From Teichococcus coralli (GTDB lineage Bacteria > Pseudomonadota > Alphaproteobacteria > Acetobacterales > Acetobacteraceae), in the NCBI RefSeq assembly GCF_009829925.1, contig NZ_SNVJ01000005.1, positions 281,542 to 323,499 of the forward strand: a DNA stretch of 41,958 bases, given 5' to 3'. The notes below the pieces were generated by a model, which was given only the letters and a program-made list of their open reading frames with translations, ran no database searches and had not been told where the DNA came from. Positions within the stretch are counted from its first letter, which is position 1, and the number at the start of each line of letters is the position of its first letter. A program made the position numbers and the translations under genes. Of the stretch, positions 41,922 to 41,958 are shown piece by piece.

Positions 41922-41958
41922 GTGCCCCAGATCGCCGCGAGACTGCGAGTTGTGTTGG
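41922..41958 (+). CDS. Start of a further gene (possibly tolC), cut by window end
   Basis: GTG 41922 is preceded by GAGGAG at 41909-41914 with seven bases spacing. The frame is open to the last base (12 codons; a basic then apolar start compatible with a signal peptide). The tolC identity is inferred only from the common order in Alphaproteobacteria. Confidence 0.4.
   Translation, partial: MPQIAARLRVVL

Overview
This is a very GC-rich, gene-dense bacterial chromosome segment with alphaproteobacterial features: a GTTC-N7-GTTC type LexA box, short stop/start overlaps inside operons, and a methyltransferase that appears to precede tolC. Gene content fits a heterotrophic member of the Acetobacteraceae/Rhodospirillales, perhaps Roseomonas-like. 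That placement is inference from gene families and composition. I recognise no insertion sequence, integrase, prophage or CRISPR array.

Layout. 1-5370 (+): a nucleoside uptake and salvage operon, with an ABC ATPase cut by the window edge, two permeases, cytidine deaminase, a nucleoside 2-deoxyribosyltransferase-like protein and a nucleoside hydrolase. 5380-8222 (-): MFS drug exporter, DUF2236 oxygenase-like protein and DUF2937-like membrane protein. 8356-9658 (+): a DEDDh exonuclease, then an apparent LexA (SOS) box before a four-helix membrane protein and a 53-residue membrane peptide. 9854-11766 (-): KDG kinase and KDPG aldolase, preceded by a small coiled-coil protein. 11943-16073: a YegD-type Hsp70, a glycosyltransferase-2 protein with eroded catalytic motifs, and a CorC/TlyC-type CNNM-CBS protein. 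16145-22061 (-): tkt-gap-pgk operon, a terminator, then gabD. 22275-24956 (+): a Pat-like acyl-CoA-synthetase/GNAT fusion. 24960-27726 (-): hydroxypyruvate isomerase, tartronate semialdehyde reductase and an XRE regulator. 27870-30928: AI-2E family permease and gamma-glutamyltransferase-like enzyme. 31012-40750: C-P lyase phosphonate region. 40792-41958: tRNA-Asn, tRNA-Cys, an isoaspartyl-methyltransferase-like gene and the first codons of a further gene.

The phosphonate locus is the most coherent system. phnG-H-I-J-K-L-M and a 2H phosphoesterase (DUF1045) form one tightly overlapped minus-strand operon. The divergent regulator phnF overlaps a second, diverged phnM paralogue. phnN lies beyond a small RTX-type calcium-binding protein gene. 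No phnP and no phnCDE transporter genes are present here. The DUF1045 protein is a good candidate for the missing ribosyl cyclic-phosphate phosphodiesterase step. A perfect inverted repeat between phnG and phnF overlaps the predicted phnG promoter and start codon, so PhnF probably acts there.

The most novel-looking signal is the putative SOS box 51 bases upstream of the two membrane-protein genes at 9022-9658. Their organisation recalls small SOS-induced membrane inhibitors of cell division known from Caulobacter, although no sequence similarity is claimed.
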